Positions 1 to 8,120 of a DNA stretch of 41,038 nucleotides are shown here, in pieces. The stretch spans positions 1-41,038 of the forward strand of contig RPQJ01000020.1 of assembly GCA_003819815.1 (NCBI GenBank), in the 5' to 3' direction. This stretch comes from Lysobacterales bacterium. GTDB taxonomy: Bacteria > Pseudomonadota > Gammaproteobacteria > Steroidobacterales > Steroidobacteraceae. The position numbers and the translations under genes are program-made. Position 1 is the first letter of the stretch, and each line of letters begins with the position of its first letter. The notes beneath the pieces were generated by a model. It was not told where the DNA came from, searched no databases, and saw only the letters and a program-made list of their open reading frames with translations.

Positions 1-674
1 AGGACGTGCTGACCAAGTACGAGCTCGTCTTCAAGCACGACCGCGCCGGCCGCCTGGTGGACGCGCAGGAATTCAAGCTCATCAAGTTCCCGCGCTCGCG
101 CTTCTCGGCGAGCCTGCTCGAGGAACTGCAGAAGGAGGCCGCGCGCACGGTGCACTTCGAGGGTGACGACCTCATCATCGACCACGTGTACATCGAGCGG
201 CGCATGACACCGCTCAACCTTTACCTGCGTTCGGCCTCGCGCGAGGACGCGGAGAAGGCCGTGATCGAATACGGCCAGGCCATCCGCGATCTCGCCGTCA
301 CCAACATCTTCCCGGGCGACCTGCTGCTGAAGAACTTCGGCGTGACGCGCCACGGCCGCGTGATCTTCTACGACTACGACGAACTGTGCCTGGTCACGGA
401 TTGCCGTTTCCGCGAGATCCCGCAGTCGCAGCACGACGAGGACGACATGCGCGCGGACGCATGGTTTTACGTCGGCGAGAGCGACGTGTTCCCCGAGACG
501 TTCATCAATTTCCTCGGGTTCGACCCGCAACTGAAGCAGGTCTTCCTCGATGCGCATGCCGAGGTGCTCACCGCCGAATGGTGGCGCGGCATCCAGGAGC
601 GCCTGCGCGAGGGCGACGTGCTCGAGGTGCTGCCTTACCACCGGCACCGCGTGCGGGTATTCTCGAGCCTCTGA
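1..674 (+). CDS. aceK: Isocitrate dehydrogenase kinase/phosphatase AceK, C-terminal part (5' end outside window)
   Basis: The reading frame is open to the first base of the window, so only the last ~223 codons of a protein that is normally about 570-600 residues are present. The ORF track starts it at an internal GTG (base 6), which is not the real start. AceK phosphorylates and dephosphorylates isocitrate dehydrogenase in the cytoplasm and so sets the split between the TCA cycle and the glyoxylate shunt. The visible part carries the kinase C-lobe motifs of the family: GDLLLKNFGV (catalytic Asp and metal-binding Asn) followed by FYDYDE (second metal-binding Asp). All of these are intact. The stop is 2 bases before the next ATG, so the glycosyltransferase gene may be co-transcribed. 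No aceA or aceB is visible in the window. Confidence 0.95.
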   Translation, partial: DVLTKYELVFKHDRAGRLVDAQEFKLIKFPRSRFSASLLEELQKEAARTVHFEGDDLIIDHVYIERRMTPLNLYLRSASREDAEKAVIEYGQAIRDLAVTNIFPGDLLLKNFGVTRHGRVIFYDYDELCLVTDCRFREIPQSQHDEDDMRADAWFYVGESDVFPETFINFLGFDPQLKQVFLDAHAEVLTAEWWRGIQERLREGDVLEVLPYHRHRVRVFSSL

Positions 675-676
675 CG

Positions 677-2179
677 ATGCACCGCCCCCCGGCCTGGCTG
701 GTGGCACTGCTGGTGCTGCTCGCGTTCGCGTTCCAGGGCACGCGCGGCCTGTGGGAGCCCGACGAGGGACGCTACTCGGCGGCGGGCCTCAACATGCTCG
801 AGAGCGGCGACTGGCTCGTGCCGACGCTGGACGGGGTGCATCCGCACCTCACCAAGCCGCCGGTCACCTACTGGGCGCTCGCGGCGAGCTTCGCAGTGTT
901 CGGCGAGAACGAGTGGGCCGCACGACTGCCCGGCGCGCTCGCGTTCGTAGGCACCGGTCTGCTCGTCTTCGGGCTCGGGCTGCGGCTGTGCCCCGCCCGG
1001 CCGTGGCTGCCCCCGCTCGTCCACGCGCTCGCGCTCGGCCCGGTCATGGGCGGGAACGTGGTGTCGACGGACAACCTGCTCGTGTTCTTCGAAACCGCCG
1101 CGATGTACGCGTTCGTCGAGGCGTGGCACCGCGGTCCCGGCCTCGACCGCCGCTGGATCCGGGCGATGTGGCTCGCGTTTGGTCTCGCGTTCATGACCAA
1201 GGGACCGCCGGGGCTGCTCCCGCTCGCCGCGGTGGTGGCGCTGCTCGCGTGGCAGCAGCGCGCCTCGCTCCGGCAGCTGTCCGACCCGCTCGGCGTCGCC
1301 GCGTTCGCGGTCGTCGCGTTCGCGTGGTTCGCCTTCGTGGTGGCGCAGGAGCCGTCGAGGCTCGGGTATTTCCTCGGCGACGAGATCTACGGCCGCGTCT
1401 TCACCGACCGTCACGACCGCAATGCCGACTGGTACGACGGGTTCCGCGTGTACCTGCCCGTGCTGCTCGCCGGATCGCTCCCGTGGTGGCCGCTCGCACT
1501 CGCGTCCGTGGGCGGGCCGCGACGTGCCTGGTCGCTGCTTCGGGGCCGCCTAGCGGTGCGCGACCGGGAGTGGAGCCTGCTCGTGCTGTGGTTCGTGGTC
1601 CCCTTCACGGTCTTCATGCTGGCCCGCTCGCGGCTCGAGCTGTACGTGCTGCCGCTCTTCGTGCCGCTGTCGCTCGCGCTCGCGAGGCCGCTCGCCGGCT
1701 GGCCGTGGCTCGATCGCCGCCGGCTCGCCCGGATCGCAGGCGCGACCGCGGTGGCGCTGGTCGCGTTCAAGGGCACCGTCGCGCACTGGCCGAACGACCG
1801 TGACGCACGGACGATGGCCGCGGGCCTCGGGACCGTCCTCGAATCGAACGGCATCGGGCGCCTGACGTTCGTCGGCATGAAGCCCTACTACGGGCTCGAC
1901 CTCTACCTCGACGTGTCGGTCGAATCGGTCGAATTCGCCGCGAGCGGCCTCGAGTACGCGACGCACGTGACGCCCGAAGATACGTGCGAGGCCTTTGCCG
2001 CCCGGCCGGATGCGGCCTACGTGGTCCGCGAATCCCGGCGGCGCGAGTTCGACGACGCGGTGGCGCGCTGCGCCGGCCTCGCGGCGCCAAGGATCGGCGA
2101 ATTCCATGCCGACGGGCACTGGCTCGGCCTGTACGCCGTCCGGCCCGAGGACGCGACGACTTCGGCCCACATCCGATAG
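677..2179 (+). CDS. ArnT/PMT-like integral membrane glycosyltransferase (GT39/GT83 type)
   Basis: The ORF track extends this frame back into aceK. The ATG at 677, two bases after the aceK stop, is chosen because the protein then begins with a hydrophobic first membrane helix followed by the family motif EPDEGRY (residues 27-33), and it gives 500 residues, usual for the family. Members are GT-C fold enzymes with many membrane helices that transfer a sugar from a polyprenyl-phosphate donor to lipid A, other lipids or protein on the periplasmic face. Further support is the KPPVTYW stretch after the acidic motif and alternating hydrophobic segments to about residue 380, followed by a soluble C-terminal part. 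Substrate and donor cannot be told from sequence. The next genes encode exported proteins, so a shared role in envelope modification is possible but is inference. Confidence 0.85.
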   Translation: MHRPPAWLVALLVLLAFAFQGTRGLWEPDEGRYSAAGLNMLESGDWLVPTLDGVHPHLTKPPVTYWALAASFAVFGENEWAARLPGALAFVGTGLLVFGLGLRLCPARPWLPPLVHALALGPVMGGNVVSTDNLLVFFETAAMYAFVEAWHRGPGLDRRWIRAMWLAFGLAFMTKGPPGLLPLAAVVALLAWQQRASLRQLSDPLGVAAFAVVAFAWFAFVVAQEPSRLGYFLGDEIYGRVFTDRHDRNADWYDGFRVYLPVLLAGSLPWWPLALASVGGPRRAWSLLRGRLAVRDREWSLLVLWFVVPFTVFMLARSRLELYVLPLFVPLSLALARPLAGWPWLDRRRLARIAGATAVALVAFKGTVAHWPNDRDARTMAAGLGTVLESNGIGRLTFVGMKPYYGLDLYLDVSVESVEFAASGLEYATHVTPEDTCEAFAARPDAAYVVRESRRREFDDAVARCAGLAAPRIGEFHADGHWLGLYAVRPEDATTSAHIR

Positions 2180-2254
2180 GGAGTGTCGCGCGAGCCAGCC
2201 GGGGGTATCGTACGGCCGAGGAACGGGACGCGGAGTCAAACGGAGGGGGCGCCG

Positions 2255-3232
2255 ATGGGATACGCCACGGGCCGAACGATGCCGAACCTGCTGTGCGCGG
2301 GACTCGCAATGCTGGCTGGCATCGCACTCGCCGAAGGCGACGTGAACGTGCCGCGGCCGGTCGAAGAACTCGAGCGGGAGCTCGCCACCGACCCGTTCCG
2401 CATCGAGCGAGCCGAAATCAGCCGGCCGAAGGCCCAGGGCGACATCACGCTGAAGGCCGACGTCTCGTTCGACGGGCGCCCCGCCTACCGCGTGAAGCTG
2501 CGGCGTGCGGAACCGGGCGCCGACTCGTTCAACAACCGGCCCCGCTACGACCTCGCCGCGTACGAACTGCAGAAGCTGTTCCTGTCGCCGGCCGAGTACG
2601 TCGTCCCGGCGACGGCGTTGCGCATGATGCCGCTCGCGGAGCTGGCCCCGTACGCCCCCGCGGCAGCGCCGACCTTCCGTGGCTCCGACGAGGTGCTGGT
2701 GGTCCTGCAGTACTGGCTGCAGGAGGTGAAGGTGATCGCCGACGTCTACGACCCGGCGAAGTTCGAGGCGGACCCCGTGTATGCGCGCCACATCGGGCAG
2801 CTGAACGTGCTCACGTGGCTGATCGAGCACGGCGACTCGAATACCGGCAACTTCCTGATCTCCCGGGCGCCCGCCGGCCAGCGCGTGTACTCCATCGACA
2901 ACGGCGTGGCCTTCGCGCTCAACGACAGCGATCGTGGCCAGCTGTGGAAGGACCTGCGCGTCGATCGGCTGCCGGCAGACGTCGTCGAGCGCCTGCGCGC
3001 AGTGACGCGCGAGGAACTCGAGCGGCGCCTGTCGGCCGTCGCCGAGTGGCAGCTGCGCGACGGCCGATGGATGGCGGTGCCTCCGGGCCAGAGCCTGTCG
3101 GCGATGCGCGGCGTGCGCGAGAAGAAGGGCACCGTGCAGCTCGGGCTCACGCGGGCCGAGATCGACGGCGTGGCGAAGCAGCTCGAGAAGCTCCTGGCAC
3201 GGGTGGACGATGGCAAGATCAAGACCTACTGA
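2255..3232 (+). CDS. Exported kinase-like protein (HipA/PI3K/Fam20C-like catalytic core)
   Basis: The ATG at 2255 is preceded by a good ribosome site (GGAGGGGG), while the ORF-track start at 2183 is not. The 325-residue product starts with a signal-peptide-like segment (NLLCAGLAMLAGIALA, about residues 11-26), so it should act outside the cytoplasm. I recognise no named family with certainty. A kinase-like core is visible: a Lys in VKLRR (K81), a Glu on the following helix (YELQKLF, E104), HGDSNTGN (192-199) supplying a candidate catalytic Asp and metal-binding Asn, and SIDNGVAF (D215) as the DFG-like Asp. This order of K, E, D/N and D is that of atypical kinases of the HipA, PI3/4-kinase and Fam20C kind. 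All key residues look intact. It overlaps the next gene by 23 bases. Phosphotransfer activity and substrate are unknown, and a non-kinase role is possible. Confidence 0.6.
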   Translation: MGYATGRTMPNLLCAGLAMLAGIALAEGDVNVPRPVEELERELATDPFRIERAEISRPKAQGDITLKADVSFDGRPAYRVKLRRAEPGADSFNNRPRYDLAAYELQKLFLSPAEYVVPATALRMMPLAELAPYAPAAAPTFRGSDEVLVVLQYWLQEVKVIADVYDPAKFEADPVYARHIGQLNVLTWLIEHGDSNTGNFLISRAPAGQRVYSIDNGVAFALNDSDRGQLWKDLRVDRLPADVVERLRAVTREELERRLSAVAEWQLRDGRWMAVPPGQSLSAMRGVREKKGTVQLGLTRAEIDGVAKQLEKLLARVDDGKIKTY

Positions 3233-5213
3233 CGGATTCGCAGGCATCCTTGCGCGGGTTCCTCGAGTCGCGTGCGCGGCGGCCGTTCTCGCGGCCGGCT
3301 TTCTCGCCTCCAGCCACGCGGCGTCGGAGACGACGTCCCCTGCCCCGCAGGAGGCCCGCGGCGCCTCGGACGTGCACCGCAGCGTCGAGCGAGTCGTCGC
3401 GTTCGCGGACGTGCACGGAGCGCACGAGGAACTCGTCGCGCTGCTGCAGTCCGTCGGCGTCGTCGACGCGGAGTTGCGATGGAGCGCCGGCACGACCCAC
3501 GTCGTGAGCCTCGGCGACCTGCTCGACCGCGGCGCGGATTCGCGTCGCGTCATGGACCTGCTCATGCGCCTGCAGCGCGAGTCGCGGGAGGCCGGCGGCG
3601 CGTTGCACGTCGTGCTCGGCAATCACGAGGCGATGAACGTGCTCGGCGATCTCCGTTACGTCGCGGACGGGGAATTTGCCGCCTACGCCGCAGACGAGGA
3701 TCCGGCCGAGCGTGCCGCGCGCCGCGCCGAGTTCCTCGGCCGCAATCCGGGCGCCACGACCGCGGATTTCGAGAAGGCGTTTCCGCCCGGCTACTTCGGC
3801 CACCGCAGGCTGCTCGGGCCCGACGGCCCGTATGGACGGTGGCTGTTGTCGCTCCCGGCCGCGGTCGTCGCGGGCGACGCGGCATTCATGCACGGCGGGC
3901 CTTCCGTGCTGCTGCACGGCCGTAGCATCGACCGGCTGAACCGCGACTACGCGGCGGCGCTCGCGGAGTACCTCTCGGCGCTCGACACGCTCGAGCAGGC
4001 GGGCCTGGTCCGGTTCGAGGACGACTTCGGCAAGCGGGCGGACGCGGCCGTCGCGAGGCTGGCCACGGTCGCGGACGGTGCCGAGCGCTCGCGGCTCACG
4101 GCCGCAGTCGAGCGGTTGCGGGTCGCCGACGATCACCCGCTGCTCGGACCCGCCGGCCCCAACTGGTACCGGGGCGCGGCGCTCTGCAACGAGTGCGCCG
4201 AGGCCGACGTGCTGCGGCCCTGGCTCTCGCAGGTCGGGGTCCAGCGCCTGGTCGTAGGCCACACCGTGGCGCGAAATAACCTCGTCGCGTCGCGGTTCGA
4301 CGGCGCGCTCGTGAAGCTCGATGCCGGCATGAACCGCGCCGTCTACAAGGGACGGCCGGCCGCGCTGCTGCTCGAGCGCGGCGCGCCGCCGCGGGTCGCA
4401 TATGCCCTGCCCACGGTGGCGCCCGCCCCGGTCCCTTCGGAAGCGGTGCACGTCAGTTCCGAGTCGCTGGACGAAGCGACGGTCGCCGACGTGCTCGCGC
4501 GCGGAACGATCGCAGTCACGGCAGCGTGCGCGCCCGGCATCTCGACGGTGAACGTGACTCACGAGGGTCGTACGGTGACGGCGGTGTTCGAAGCCGCGCC
4601 GCGTGCGGTCGTCGAGCGCGAGCTCGCGGCCTGGCGCCTCGATCGAGTGCTCGGACTCGGTCTCGTGCCGGCCACCGTTGCGCGCAGCCACGATGGACGC
4701 GAGGGCGTGCTGCAGGGACGGCCCGAGCAGTGGGCGAGCGAGCGCGACCGCCAGCATGCGCGCAATGGCGTGCGCGCGGGACTCTCCTGCCAGTCCGTCA
4801 CGGTGCCGGAACGCGCCGAACCGGCCCGCCGCCCCCTCGAGGCGCAGGGCCGCCCGCCGCGGCTGCCGGGAGGTGGTCCGTGCGACGCCAAGGCGCAGTA
4901 CCAGCTCGCCTACGCGTTCGACGCGCTCATCGGCAACGACCGACGCACGCCGGACCAGTACGTCTACGACGTCGAGAGCTCGGCGTTGCTGCTCACGGGC
5001 CACGGCGCGGCTTTCGATACGACAGTCCGCCTTCCCGAGGCGCTGGAGGCGGTGCTTGGCGCCACCGGGGCCGAGATGCAGTCGCGGCTGCGCCGCCTCG
5101 ACGCGACGAACGTCGCGGACGCGCTCGGCGCCGCGGGCGGCAAGCGCGAGGCGGAGGCGCTGCTCGAGCGCCGGGATCGCATCCTCGAGCTCGCCCGCAA
5201 GGGCGGCCGCTGA
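3210..5213 (+). CDS. Exported PPP-type metallophosphatase fused to a degraded kinase-like domain
   Basis: The 667-residue product has an N-terminal hydrophobic segment ending SSHA (residues ~17-37), which looks like a signal peptide. The catalytic part matches the PPP/Shewanella-like phosphatase superfamily: ADVHG (66-70), GDLLDRG (102-108), GNHE (137-140), MHGG (H228) and GHT (350-352), which supply the two-metal site. From about residue 410 a second domain follows, with RELAAWRLDRVLGLGLVP (470-487) and AFDALIGND (569-577). These resemble the conserved blocks of bacterial PI3/4-kinase-like proteins. In it the expected ATP-binding Lys seems to be Glu461, the metal-binding Asn position reads PDQ, and the DFG-like Asp reads TGHG, so I infer a pseudokinase. 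The start lies inside the preceding kinase-like gene, so the two are almost certainly co-expressed. The stop is 3 bases from the convergent neighbour's stop. The phosphatase call is firm, the pseudokinase call moderate. Confidence 0.75.
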   Translation: MARSRPTDGFAGILARVPRVACAAAVLAAGFLASSHAASETTSPAPQEARGASDVHRSVERVVAFADVHGAHEELVALLQSVGVVDAELRWSAGTTHVVSLGDLLDRGADSRRVMDLLMRLQRESREAGGALHVVLGNHEAMNVLGDLRYVADGEFAAYAADEDPAERAARRAEFLGRNPGATTADFEKAFPPGYFGHRRLLGPDGPYGRWLLSLPAAVVAGDAAFMHGGPSVLLHGRSIDRLNRDYAAALAEYLSALDTLEQAGLVRFEDDFGKRADAAVARLATVADGAERSRLTAAVERLRVADDHPLLGPAGPNWYRGAALCNECAEADVLRPWLSQVGVQRLVVGHTVARNNLVASRFDGALVKLDAGMNRAVYKGRPAALLLERGAPPRVAYALPTVAPAPVPSEAVHVSSESLDEATVADVLARGTIAVTAACAPGISTVNVTHEGRTVTAVFEAAPRAVVERELAAWRLDRVLGLGLVPATVARSHDGREGVLQGRPEQWASERDRQHARNGVRAGLSCQSVTVPERAEPARRPLEAQGRPPRLPGGGPCDAKAQYQLAYAFDALIGNDRRTPDQYVYDVESSALLLTGHGAAFDTTVRLPEALEAVLGATGAEMQSRLRRLDATNVADALGAAGGKREAEALLERRDRILELARKGGR

Positions 5214-5216
5214 CGC

Positions 5217-6878
5217 TCAGACGGCGCGGACGCCGCCGCGCAGGACGAAGCTGCTCTCGGCCTGAAGGCCGTCGACGTCGCTTGCGATGACGGTGACGCG
5301 CAGTTCCTCGAATGCGCCCGCCGGCGGCCGTCCGGTGAAGCGGCGGGTCTGGGCGTCGAAGGCGAGCCACGCGGGCAGCGCCCGACCATCGGTGAGCCGC
5401 GCGGCCAGGGTGAGCACGTCGCCCGGGTCCGAGTCGCGGAACGCGTCGTCCGCCACGACGTGCTCGAAAGGACGGCCGGGCTGGTATTCGACGTCGGGAA
5501 TCGGCCGGCCCGCCTCGGGCGCGACGTTGATCACGTTCTCCTGCGCCTTGCGCGTGAACTCGCGGCCGATCGCTACCGCGAGGCCGATCCAGCAGAGCGC
5601 GAGCGCGAGGTTGAGCAGCGCGAACTGGGGCGGCGCCCAGCCGAAGTGATTCAGGCCGAGGTAGACGACACCGGCCTGGATCAGGTCGCCGAAGCGCCAG
5701 AAGAACGTGTCGATCGCCGTCTTGCCCTCGTACTTGGAGTCGCGGTCGACCGGCAGGAAGAGCGCGTGGCGCGTCGTGTTCATCAGCGAGTAGTCGACGC
5801 TGTTCTCCGCGATCTTCACGAGGCGGATCAGAGTGAAGATCGGGACGAATCCCCCGAGCAGCGGCGAGACGGCCAGCAGCCCGTAGCCGAGCGCCACGAT
5901 CGCGGGGTGAATCAGCAGCGCCCCGCGCAGGCCGAGCCCGGGATGACGATAGATGCGCGAGACGAGGAACAGCTGGATCGAGAGCCCGATGATCGTGACC
6001 CAGAACTGGAAGTCGCCGTAGAACGCCGTGATGAGCGCGCCGGCGTCGAGACCGCCGCCGCTCGCGGCCGCGCGCTCCTGCGCGTCGCGCTGCACGAAGT
6101 CCGCGAGGATGAACTCGCCGGTCGAGTTGATCCAGTTCAGGAGCACGACGAGCAGCGCGATCAGGAGCAGGTAGCGGTCCCGCAGCACCAGGCCGATGCC
6201 GCCCATGAGGCGCGGCAGCGGCCGGCCGTGCTCGGCGACGATCGCGAGGGACCCTGCAGGCACCGCGCGCCGCTCGGGACCAGCGAGTGCGAGCGTCGCG
6301 GCCAGTACGGCGGTCGCGAGCACCATGAGGCCCACCGGCGTCAGCGAGGCCACCGCGAGCTGCGCGCACTTGGCGCCCGCGAGCGCGCCCAGGTTCGCGC
6401 CGACCATGATCACCGGGAACAGGCGCTGCCCGCTCTTCAGGTTGAACGTGTCCGCCGCGAACGCCCAGAACTGCGCGATCATCATCACGCCGAAGATGCT
6501 GACCCAGACGAAGAACGCGAACGCGATCGGCACGCCGCCCCAGGCGAGCGCCGCGAAGAGCGCCATGTTGAGCGCGAAGAAGACCGTCACCGCCTGGAGC
6601 AGTTTCGCGCCGTCGAGCCGCCGTCGCACGACGCCGTACAAGGGCACCAGGAACATCAGCACGAGCGCGATGACGGCGACCGCGTAGGCACGCACCTCGG
6701 CCGAGAAGCGCGTGAGCATGAAGGCCTCGCGCAGCGCCTTCACGATCATGTAGGAAAAGAGCAGCAGGAACCCGTGCGCGAGGAAGATCTGCACGCAGCG
6801 CCCTTCCCCGGGGCGGACGCGCGTGAAGAGCGTGAGGGTCCGCTCGAAGCGGGTCAGGCCTGCGTGGTCGGTCAGCAC
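5217..6878 (-). CDS. ATP/ADP translocase (TLC/NTT)-family membrane protein with C-terminal CADG-like domain
   Basis: The 553-residue product has an MFS-like run of membrane helices over about residues 30-440. The features VRPGEGR (21-27), MIVKALREAF (44-53), VPLYGVV and AQFWAFAADTF (135-145) recall free-living members of the TLC nucleotide-transporter family. Characterised members exchange ATP/ADP or other nucleotides in obligate intracellular bacteria and plastids; the function of free-living homologues is mostly unknown. After the last helix, residues ~458-548 form a different domain: FRDSDPGDVLTLAARLTDG, LPAWLAFD, RRFTGRPP and ASDVDG are the hallmarks of He_PIG/dystroglycan-type cadherin-like (CADG) domains, which are normally extracellular. 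The start is GTG with no strong site of its own; a well-initiated 8-codon ORF overlaps it (separate entry). It lies 55 bases after the PLP-enzyme gene on the same strand and converges on the phosphatase gene. Confidence 0.75.
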   Translation of the reverse strand: MLTDHAGLTRFERTLTLFTRVRPGEGRCVQIFLAHGFLLLFSYMIVKALREAFMLTRFSAEVRAYAVAVIALVLMFLVPLYGVVRRRLDGAKLLQAVTVFFALNMALFAALAWGGVPIAFAFFVWVSIFGVMMIAQFWAFAADTFNLKSGQRLFPVIMVGANLGALAGAKCAQLAVASLTPVGLMVLATAVLAATLALAGPERRAVPAGSLAIVAEHGRPLPRLMGGIGLVLRDRYLLLIALLVVLLNWINSTGEFILADFVQRDAQERAAASGGGLDAGALITAFYGDFQFWVTIIGLSIQLFLVSRIYRHPGLGLRGALLIHPAIVALGYGLLAVSPLLGGFVPIFTLIRLVKIAENSVDYSLMNTTRHALFLPVDRDSKYEGKTAIDTFFWRFGDLIQAGVVYLGLNHFGWAPPQFALLNLALALCWIGLAVAIGREFTRKAQENVINVAPEAGRPIPDVEYQPGRPFEHVVADDAFRDSDPGDVLTLAARLTDGRALPAWLAFDAQTRRFTGRPPAGAFEELRVTVIASDVDGLQAESSFVLRGGVRAV

Positions 6879-6898
6879 GTGAGATTCCCGGTGCGCAT
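6872..6898 (-). other. Possible 8-codon leader ORF overlapping the translocase start
   Basis: Reading leftward, GAAGGGAGGGGGC is followed at once by ATG and the codons for MRTGNLTC, then TGA. The TGA lies within the GTG CTG ACC start of the translocase gene, one frame away. The purine-rich site is much better placed for this ATG than for the GTG. It may couple translation into the membrane-protein gene, or it may be an accident or a sign of a frameshift error in the assembly. It is too short for the ORF track. Confidence 0.3.
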
Positions 6899-6933
6899 GC
6901 CCCCTCCCTTCGGCCCTGCGTGCTCAGCGGCGA

Positions 6934-8115
6934 TCATGCATCGTTCGCAGCGGAGCGTGCGAGTGCCTGCCCGAGGTCGGAAACGAGGTCGTCGGCATCC
7001 TCGATGCCGATCGACAGGCGGACGGTGCCCGGACCGATTCCGGTCCATGCCGCCTGAGAGGCGTCGAGCCCGCGCGGCTGCTGCAGCGCCGGCGGCACGA
7101 CCAGCGACTCGGTCGAACCCAGGCTCGAGGTGATGGCGAAGAGCTCGAGGGCTTCGGCGAAACGCGTCGCCGCGTCGGTGCCGTCGCGCAGGTCGAACGT
7201 GACGATCGTGCCGTAGCCGTCCATCTGGCGGGTCGCGAGCTCGTGGCCCGGATCCGCGGGCAGGCCCGGGTAGCGGACCCGCTCGACCTCGGTCCTGCCG
7301 GCTAGGAACTGCGCGACCCGCAGCGCGTTGGCGCACTGGGCTTCCCAGCGCAGGAAATACGTCTTGAGGCCGCGGAGCACCAGCCAGGCGGCGTGCGGAT
7401 CGAGCGTCGCCCCGAGGTTGATCGCGTCGTCCCGCAATGCATCCACGAGCTCCCGCCGGCCGATGACCGCGCCGCCCATCACGTCGCCGTGACCCGATGC
7501 GTACTTCGTCAGGCTGTGCACGTACAGGTCGACGTCGTAGCGGCCGTGGTTGTGCAGGCCGCCGAGCGTGTTGTCGAGCATCGTGAGCGCGCCGTGGCGA
7601 CGGGCGGCGGCCGTGACGCGCTCGAGATCCACGACTCGCAGCACCGGGTTCGACGGCGACTCGAGCAGGACGAGCCGCGTCGGCACCGTGGCGAGCGTGC
7701 GCTCGAGCGAGTCCGGGTCCGAGAGCGTGAGCATCGTCGAGCGCACGCCGTAACGGCCGAGCAGTCGTCGCACGAGCGAACGGGTCGGCGGATACAGCTC
7801 GGCGAAATACACGACGTGCTGGCCGGCCTCGAGCAGGCCGAGCAGCGGCAGCGCGATCGCTGCGACGCCCGAGGCCGTGAGCAGGCACGCATCGCGGTCC
7901 TGGAGGTCCGCGAGCGCGATCTCGAGCTGGCGCAGCGTCGGATTCGACACGCGCGAGTAGTAGTAGCCTTCGCGCTGCCCGTTCCACTGCCGGAGCGTCT
8001 CCTCGACGTCGTCGAAGGTGAACTTGACGGACTGGTAGATCGGCGCGACGAGCGGACGGTTGTCCTCCGGGACCCGGACCTCCGGCAGGTGCGTGACCCG
8101 CGAGCGCTTGCGCAT
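6934..8115 (-). CDS. Cys/Met-metabolism PLP-dependent enzyme (cystathionine gamma-synthase / methionine gamma-lyase type)
   Basis: The ATG at 8115 lies 5 bases after the yafV stop and gives 393 residues, the normal family length; the longer ORF-track version runs antisense-like through yafV. Family features are PIYQSVKF (25-32), YYYSRVSNPT (51-60, phosphate contact from the neighbouring subunit), ASGVAAI (81-87), MLDNT with the PLP-ring Asp (D181), and SLTKYASGHGD carrying the Schiff-base Lys204. Fold type I enzymes of this group act on homoserine esters, cystathionine, homocysteine or methionine in the cytoplasm. The usual YGGT stretch reads ELYPPTR here, so the reaction (synthase or lyase) is left open. 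Its place directly after an omega-amidase and a methionine-type aminotransferase points to sulfur amino acid turnover. The product has no signal peptide. Confidence 0.88.
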   Translation of the reverse strand: MRKRSRVTHLPEVRVPEDNRPLVAPIYQSVKFTFDDVEETLRQWNGQREGYYYSRVSNPTLRQLEIALADLQDRDACLLTASGVAAIALPLLGLLEAGQHVVYFAELYPPTRSLVRRLLGRYGVRSTMLTLSDPDSLERTLATVPTRLVLLESPSNPVLRVVDLERVTAAARRHGALTMLDNTLGGLHNHGRYDVDLYVHSLTKYASGHGDVMGGAVIGRRELVDALRDDAINLGATLDPHAAWLVLRGLKTYFLRWEAQCANALRVAQFLAGRTEVERVRYPGLPADPGHELATRQMDGYGTIVTFDLRDGTDAATRFAEALELFAITSSLGSTESLVVPPALQQPRGLDASQAAWTGIGPGTVRLSIGIEDADDLVSDLGQALARSAANDA

Positions 8116-8120
8116 GCGGG

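Noticed and set aside
1550-3622. 690-residue minus-strand ORF and similar very long antisense frames (for example 3219..5003, 20888..23044, 5460..7133 on the other strand)
   Set aside because: They are shadows of well-supported genes in GC-rich DNA, have Arg/His/Ala-rich composition without domains, and no recognisable motifs or initiation sites.
5217-6878. The ATP/ADP-translocase-like gene as evidence for an obligate intracellular parasite
   Set aside because: The genome is GC-rich with dense intact catabolic operons and biosynthetic genes. TLC homologues also occur in free-living bacteria.
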